Below are positions 58,335 through 64,000 of a DNA stretch of 64,000 nt, one piece after another (position 1 is the stretch's first letter; each line of letters opens with the position of its first letter). The DNA lies in NCBI GenBank assembly GCA_034359265.1, contig CP136890.1, forward strand, positions 27,198,501-27,262,500. The letters run 5' to 3'. The DNA comes from Canna indica. Its lineage: Eukaryota; Streptophyta; Magnoliopsida; Zingiberales; Cannaceae. The notes beneath the pieces are model-generated. The model worked only from the letters and a program-made list of their open reading frames with translations, did not search any database and had not been told where the DNA came from. Both the position numbers and the translations under genes were made by a program.

Positions 58335-59840
58335 ACAGAGATAAATGTTTCAATAGTTATTCATTTTCTATCTATTAAATTAGTCACAAAAGAGACTAAC
58401 TTTTGTGATTACTATACACTTATACACTCAAGAAATTTGAGCAGAATCAAGAAATAAATTACCATAAGAAAATTAAGGCTCACCAAAATGCTATTCACAG
58501 ACAGGAAGTGCCTATTGGCAAATTACATAAAATTAGAAGAATTAAAGTTGAGCATTAAAATGAAGCTAGATAAGAAAATGACATTCCAGTAAAGAATCTT
58601 TCCAGTGAAATTTCAAGGTCATAAATGCTAAAAGAGGCACAGAAATCATGATCGAATATCCCAACCATTGTTTTAGATTCATATAATACAAGCCCCAACT
58701 GAGCAGTGTCTACTGGTCTATACCAATCTGGCACAAACTGAGGTTCAGAACCACACTAATGCTAAAGCACGAAGACTTCATACAGCAGCATCAGAGAAAA
58801 GCATCTCATCTATTTTGCTGTGAACAACATCTCCGGTGGAGATATTCAATTGGTCCAATTTGGAGCTGATACCATCATCTTCTGCAAGGATGACAATACA
58901 CACCTAAGCAACCTCAAGATGATGCAGTACAAGTTTAAAAATCAATTTCTATAAGGTGATTCTATTAAGTATAAATATTAGACGTGCAAGATGATTCCTT
59001 ATAACTGAGAATAATAAACCATGCTTATAATTTGTTAGTAGCTATTAACAATAAACTTCATCGCAACTATAAGAAATTGGAATATAGGGTATATATATTC
59101 CATCTTTATCTAAGAATTGGATGAAGCCAGATTGGGTAACCTGATCAGAATTTTGTACTTTAACAATTAGATTCACGATTAAATTTTCGAGGGCGTCGTG
59201 ACTCTCACTAGGGATTTAGATACTGAACAAATTTGGAGCCTCTGCAATCCCCAAATATGAACATTTCAGGGATAAAAAAAAGAGAGAAAAAAAAGAAATA
59301 TCCACGAAGTTAGAACCACTTCTGCTTTTAAAGGGCTAGTGTATGGTTTCCACGGAGGTCTTCTAAGCTTAAGCATGAAATCGCCATCTCCAGCCTCCGA
59401 TAACAACTCATGATGATATTTTCTGCAAAAATAAATAAAATATAAACTAAAATCATGCCATATTTTTGTTTATGCAGCTAGCTATTGCCCTAAAGTGTAT
59501 CTAGCTAGTTTGTTATTCATTTAACACTATACCTTAGTTATAAAGTATACCACAGTGCTAACAACTACTATAATATCTGTACTAATTACAAAAGCATTTT
59601 GTGTTTGGTTCAATAACAATAATTACTAAAATTATTCTTTTCCCAAATTCATCCTAACATTTCATTCGCACGGAGATTTTAGACTTGGACACTCAATGAA
59701 CCAAAAAGATGTTCGGAAGTAAGAAACAAAGAAGAATGAAACAACATTTCATTCAAGAAAAAATATGACCAGGTTCTACCCTCAAACAAAGATCATACCA
59801 GTTTGGCAACAACGCCTACAGGATGGATGTTTAGGTTGCA
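58335..59840. other. Unassigned sequence with a LINE reverse-transcriptase scrap
   Basis: At 58818-58990 on the plus strand a frame reads GGDIQLVQFGADTIIFCKDD ... NLKMM, the FADD-box region of a LINE reverse transcriptase with the motif changed to FGAD. Around 59423-59340 on the minus strand an acceptor-like TTTTTGCAG is followed by a short open piece; it could be a 3' UTR exon of the cofactor C gene, but this is not supported otherwise. Confidence 0.5.
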
Positions 59841-60929
59841 TTAAAGTATTTGCTCCTTTATATCTGATGCATTAATGGTGTCCATAAGTTCCTCCTCAGG
59901 TATCACATTCCAATTCGGAGATTGCACTGCTCTCAACCATTTGAAATCATCCACGTGAGCCCAATTCCCTGTTTCCTCTCCAAGTCCACAATCTCTCAAC
60001 TCTTCCTCAAGCCCTTCGTAAGACAGCCGATAGGGCGCAAATCTCACTCCATTGCAATCCTCGATGATAGGCCGACTTCGTAAGCGGAGGTAGAAATCAG
60101 TCGCCCTGGCATGGTGAATTCTGATCTGATGCGACGCAAGCACAAACAAGCAATCCTTCACCTCTTCTATGAGGACCGATCCGAGAACAGGGCCAGCGAA
60201 GACCTTGCAGTTTGTAAGTCGATGTATGAAGAGAGATCGAAGCCGACCTTTCAGATAGATCTCGCAAGCATTGAGGTCGGAGAGAGTGAAATCGCCCTCT
60301 CCTTCTTCAGAAACCGTAAATTGCTTGATAAAGACCGAACCTTCCTTGTTCCTGAATCCTGGCGAGTCCCGGACGGCCGGAAGATCAGGCTTTTCAGTAG
60401 CTGCCTTGCTTGTCTCCTCGATTTGTTTAACCAAAAATCCCGGATCCTTCTTCGAAGTTTTGTTTCTAAAAGAGAACTTTTTCCTGGGCAAAAGCTCGGC
60501 GCTTGCGGTCTCCAATGCCTCCTTCAAAACGGAGATCGCCTTCAAGGAGGATCGGACCTCGTACGACGGCAAGAAGTAGGAGTTCTCGGCGACGAGCCGG
60601 TCGAGGTCGGCGATGGATGTGGCCACCTTCTCGAGCTCGGGCTTCAGGCGCGGCGCCGACGCTAGGTCAGCGGCGAGGGCGCGGCAGCGCTGGAGCTCGG
60701 CCTCGACGGAGCGCCTGGATTCAGCGAAGCGATCGAGGAAGGCGGAGACGGACTCGAAAGCGGGCGAGGCGGCCGCGGCGGCGCTCCGGGCGGCGGACTG
60801 CTCGAGGCGGGACTGGTGAAGATTGGCGAGGCGGTCGAGCATGGCGGCATGCTTCTTCTGGGCGACCGGATCTAGGACTCCAGCTGGGAGGCCGGGCTGC
60901 TTCGATTCCGGTCCCTCTTCCGGCTCCAT
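59841..60929 (-). CDS. TBCC: Tubulin-folding cofactor C (TBCC; PORCINO-type), single exon
   Basis: 362 aa from ATG at 60929 (MEPEEGPESKQPG), no introns. Cofactor C joins the D-tubulin-E complex and acts with D and E as a GTPase activator that releases assembly-competent alpha/beta tubulin in the cytosol; plant mutants (porcino) arrest as embryos. Residues about 25-140 form an Ala/Glu-rich helical bundle (TBCC_N). The C-CAP/beta-helix domain covers about 190-335 with DFTLSDLNACEIYLKG, RLTNCKVFAGPVLGSVLIEE and ASHQIRIHHARATDFYL. Arg270 in the QIRIH motif matches the arginine finger of human TBCC and RP2. RPIIEDCNGVRFAPY and DDFKWLRA end the domain. The upstream ATG at 61034 is in frame, but the extra 35 residues lack family similarity and overlap promoter motifs. 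GC is very high in the 5' half and falls towards the 3' end, a monocot-like gradient. Confidence 0.95.
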   Translation of the reverse strand: MEPEEGPESKQPGLPAGVLDPVAQKKHAAMLDRLANLHQSRLEQSAARSAAAAASPAFESVSAFLDRFAESRRSVEAELQRCRALAADLASAPRLKPELEKVATSIADLDRLVAENSYFLPSYEVRSSLKAISVLKEALETASAELLPRKKFSFRNKTSKKDPGFLVKQIEETSKAATEKPDLPAVRDSPGFRNKEGSVFIKQFTVSEEGEGDFTLSDLNACEIYLKGRLRSLFIHRLTNCKVFAGPVLGSVLIEEVKDCLFVLASHQIRIHHARATDFYLRLRSRPIIEDCNGVRFAPYRLSYEGLEEELRDCGLGEETGNWAHVDDFKWLRAVQSPNWNVIPEEELMDTINASDIKEQIL

Positions 60930-61006
60930 TTTTCGCAATCGAAATCGCAAGAGAGATGATTCGAAGGAGCACAAGTCGCGCCTTGGCAAAATAATGGAAT
61001 ATAGAT

Positions 61007-61061
61007 TGGGCCTGAGCTTTATTGAGTGCTTCAAAAATTGTGTTGGACTTATTAATGGGCT
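61007..61061 (-). promoter_or_regulatory. TGGGCY (site II-like) motifs upstream of the cofactor C gene
   Basis: TGGGCC (61007-61012) and TGGGCT (61056-61061) lie 78-132 bp before the start codon. Such pairs are bound by TCP factors in plant housekeeping promoters. The Mutator element begins 35 bp further upstream. Confidence 0.4.
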
Positions 61062-61095
61062 TAAAGAATTAGAACATATCTAAGTAAATATATAT

Positions 61096-62125
61096 GGGTA
61101 AAGGGCAAAAATCTTTTTCAACTTTAGCCTAATTAGCAAAAAAAAAAAAAATTATAAACTTTAAAAATATGCAAAGAAAAATCTTATGGACTATTAAAAA
61201 TTAACAAAAAGTCTCATGTTATTATCTCACCGTTAACTTTTTAACATAATTTCATATCAGCGCCATGTGTCTACACTTCATTCATCCACGTGTAATTTAT
61301 TCTCCACGTCATATTCAATATATATTTTTAAAAATATATAAATATATAAATATTCAATATATATATAATTCTCTCTCAACTTGGAGTGCTATGCAAAAAA
61401 TTCTCGAACTTTAATTGTGATGCGAAAAAACTCTTGCACTTTAATTGTGATGAAAAAAATTCTAAATTTTTATTGTTACATTTCAAACCTATAAGACAAT
61501 AGATAAAATGCAACTACAACAAATAATATATACAAGACAATTATAAAATAAACTAAAAATCTTTTCTGACTTTACAATAATTTAAATTCTGTTGGGGTCA
61601 AGGCCAATGACAATATCTACCCAATTGCATATGCATTTGTGGAGATTGAAAACAAAGATTCTTAGGAATGGTTCATTGGCTTATTATTGGAAGATATTGG
61701 TTTTGTGGAGCAAATAAGTTGGACGTTTAAGTATTGTCATTGGCGTCGACCCCAACCGACTTTAAAGTTCAAGGATTTTTTTGCATCACAATCAAAGTTT
61801 AGAAGTTTTTTACATCACAATTAAAATTCAGGAGTTTTTGTATAGCACTGCAAGTTGAGAGAGAATATATATATATAGGAACATTTATAAATTTTAAAAA
61901 TGTAAATTGAATATGACGTGGAGAATAAATTATACGTGGACGAATGAAGTGTCGAATCATGACGCCGATGTTGAATTTTGTTAAAAAGTTAACTATGAGA
62001 TGACAATATGGAGCTTTTTGCTAGTTCTCAATAGTTTGTTAGATTTTTTGCATTTTTTTAAAGTTCGTGAGATTTTTTTTGCTAATTAGACTAAAGTTCG
62101 AGGGTTTTTTTTTTGCTTTTTACCC
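61096..62125. mobile_element. Mutator-like element with long terminal inverted repeats
   Basis: Starts GGGTAAAGGGCAAAAA and ends TTTTTGCTTTTTACCC. The two arms, each roughly 400 bp, are inverted copies over most of their length (for example CACGTGTAATTTATTCTCCA near 61288 and its complement near 61920). A 9-bp duplication AATATATAT flanks it (61087-61095 and 62126-62134), the Mutator size, though low complexity. The centre holds a scrap of MULE transposase (61591-61710). Confidence 0.75.
61591..61710 (+). pseudogene. MULE transposase scrap
   Basis: The frame reads VGVKANDNIYPIAYAFVEIE then NKDS-stop-EWFIGLLLEDIGF. This matches the block of MULE transposases just after the first catalytic Asp (G.D.NN.IYPIAYAVVE.EN..SW.WFL..L). 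TAG replaces the conserved Trp. Only about 40 codons remain, so the element is a deletion derivative of an autonomous MULE. Confidence 0.75.
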
Positions 62126-62330
62126 AATATATATTTTAATTTAAGATTAAAAACTAAATATATTCTAACTGTAATGAAATATTTAGGTCATGTCTTTTTT
62201 TTTAAAGAAAAATTCAAGTTATATGACTTGACTCAAGTTGGTTAAAAGATGATCAGTTCCGAAGATTATCGGATTGAATTGATTGAACCAACCAATCAAA
62301 ACATATTTCCTCCCTTGATGAGGTTCGTTT

Positions 62331-62846
62331 TAGGGATGACAATTCAAATCGGTTAACCGAACCACAAAATTCGATTTTTGATAGTGGATTTGTAGTTCAG
62401 TTTCGATTTTGAATAGTAAAAATTAAAAATCGTTCAAAATCGATTCAGTTTTGGTTATCGGGTCGCAGTTAACCGGTAACCGAAACCGATTATATATTCA
62501 GTTTCGATTACCATTTTTTTGCGATTAATCGGTATCCGAAACTGGTAGTAATATATATCATTTATATTAAATATAAACCTGAAACTCGTTATCCTTATCC
62601 ACTTACCCATTTACCCATAACCCATCACCCATTAAATCTTTGAGCTGGTTATCTGTTTACTACCGGTTAACCGGTTAGTAAACGGATAACCGATTCTATC
62701 TGAACCAAAAAATTCGATTTCGGTTTCAGGTATAAATTTTTGAAGTCGTCTGGTTTTAGTTTTGATTTCGGTTAGCGAGTTTGGAAATCAATTTCGATTT
62801 TGATTAGCCCCCAAAAGTACGGTTAACCAAATAGTTATCATCCCTA
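62331..62846. mobile_element. hAT-type MITE (516 bp)
   Basis: TAGGGATGACAA and TTATCATCCCTA ends; flanks GTTCGTTT (62323-62330) and GTTCGCTT (62847-62854), an 8-bp duplication with one mismatch. Inside are many copies of GGTTAACCG and CGGTTTCGATT in both orientations. A third MITE family with TAGGG-type ends in this window. Confidence 0.8.
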
Positions 62847-63622
62847 GTTCGCTTTTTATAGCACTTGAACTAGATCATCGCGAAGCTATTGATCAGACCA
62901 GGTTAAATCGACATGGAGCAGACTCAGCACCTAAGAGGACAAATGAATCCTGCTGCAAATATCATGAAGACTGCCGTATAAAGCCACGCGTTTTGAAATG
63001 GGCATTGCTTCCCAAACTACCTACGTTCTCTAGTATGATCAGGCCTTGAAGGGAGTTGCAACAAGCCTGGAAAGGAGACAAACTTCATAACAACCGTATT
63101 GTGTACCTCACCTCCCAGACTAGGAGAGCCTTCTACTTTCTATAGTATCCAAATTAATTTATAAGTTGAGACATAAGTTTCATGTTTTATTGTTTTTTGT
63201 TAAAACATTCTCACTATGATTTCACATTGAAACTAATAAAGGCACTATCCTTTTCTCCTTGCGAACATAGGATCAACAATTTCTAGTTTTTGTTCTTTTT
63301 TGAGTTATTTTCATGTGTTCGTTTTGCCTCTTGTGATTTTGGATTTTAAGGATCCTTGCAAGAATAGAATCTTCTTCCTAACATATGCGCCTAAGGATAG
63401 CAGCAAATTAGATATGGTGCGGAGGCCGTATTATCTGCATTCACATCGCACTTCACATCTTTACATTCGCATTTGCACTGCATCCGTTTTGGAATTTTCA
63501 AATTCTCACTGCATTCAGATGCGCATAGCATTCAATAAAAAATAAATAATATATTTAATTAAAAATAAATTATATTATTAAAATTTATAATACTTAGTAA
63601 CTTATTAAAGTTTCATATGTAA
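62847..63622. other. Unassigned sequence
   Basis: No gene or repeat supported; a short open frame at 63300-63545 (+) is without recognised domain. Confidence 0.4.
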
Positions 63623-64000
63623 TCTATATAATATATTAAAACAAGCAACATATCTAGCAGAAAATGTTCTGCCTCAATTTTCATTTTACATATTTTCCTT
63701 TTTATCCTTACTTTTCTCTCTAGCAGAAAAAGTACTGCCTCAATTTTTATTTTTCATTTTCCCTTTTTATCATTACTCACTTTTCAAATTATCATTTTTA
63801 TCCACTTAACCCTAGATTGACTAAACTAAAAGACTTTTTTTTAAACAAACTCTTCTTCATTTCGACTTTCAACACAGGTACATCATTCTACTCTCTTCCT
63901 TCGACGTACGATATGGAATAAAATTTGAGAATGAAACACAATTAATAGCCTTAAGAATCATGCATCCTCATCTTGCCAACTCGATCTATTCTAATATGCT
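63623..64000 (+). mobile_element. Possible 5' end of a Helitron, running out of the window
   Basis: TCTATATAATATATTAAAAC at 63623 resembles 5' ends of plant Helitrons (TC followed by AT-rich sequence). Two direct repeats follow, TAGCAGAAAATGTTCTGCCT near 63655 and TAGCAGAAAAAGTACTGCCT near 63722. No 3' end is visible, so this is tentative. Confidence 0.35.

Noticed and set aside
60503..60994. Long plus-strand open frame rich in Arg
   Set aside because: It is the reverse strand of the GC-rich cofactor C coding sequence.
60930..61034. In-frame upstream ATG extending the cofactor C protein by 35 residues
   Set aside because: The extension has no resemblance to the family, covers a TGGGCC promoter motif and would leave an unusually short leader; the ATG at 60929 fits the known length.

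Overview
This is plant nuclear DNA, gene-poor and packed with transposable elements. Two cellular genes look intact: a nine-exon gene for the U3 snoRNP protein IMP4 (+ strand, 21947-29285) and a single-exon gene for tubulin-folding cofactor C (- strand, 59841-60929). GT-AG introns, telo-box and TGGGCY promoter motifs, and plant lineages of copia, gypsy, hAT, CACTA, PIF/Harbinger, Mutator and Helitron elements all point to an angiosperm. The very GC-rich 5' half of the cofactor C gene suggests a monocot, but this is weak evidence and the species cannot be named.

Layout. 1-5076: a hAT transposon broken by a CACTA element (left edge) and a 2.3 kb solo LTR that itself holds a hAT-type MITE. 5077-6884: unassigned sequence, an LTR-like repeat and a gypsy tail. 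6885-21545: a LINE split by a copia element (7541-21082, target duplication AGAAT), which is split in turn by a second, gag-only copia-type element in reverse orientation (11877-18765). The outer copia element carries a chloroplast ycf2 fragment in its 3' LTR only, and a sequence complementary to its own LTR where its tRNA primer-binding site should be. 21756-29285: IMP4, whose 4.3 kb sixth intron holds a LINE remnant and a Tourist-like MITE. 29286-37684: AT-rich spacer, gypsy gag remnant, a second solo LTR (32449-34520), a FAR1/MULE transposase remnant and an orphan promoter-like stretch. 37685-40419: a second hAT remnant.

40971-48236: a non-autonomous LTR element whose 5' LTR is split by a 3.7 kb Helitron (41167-44878); the other LTR shows the empty site. 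49017-56380: a complete 7.4 kb PIF/Harbinger element with a near-intact transposase (one stop, first catalytic Asp replaced by Asn) and a Myb-like partner gene whose first exon is tandemly duplicated. 57560-58334: a fragment of a REN1-like ROP GTPase-activating protein gene. 59841-62125: the cofactor C gene, with a long-TIR Mutator element about 170 bp upstream of its start codon. 62331-64000: another MITE and a possible Helitron start.

The two host genes are unrelated in function (ribosome biogenesis and tubulin folding). The remaining coding sequence belongs to transposons or broken genes. No tRNA, rRNA or CRISPR array was seen. The observations most worth checking are the self-complementary primer site of the outer copia element, the plastid DNA in one LTR, and the array of consensus splice-donor sites on the sense strand of the Helitron.
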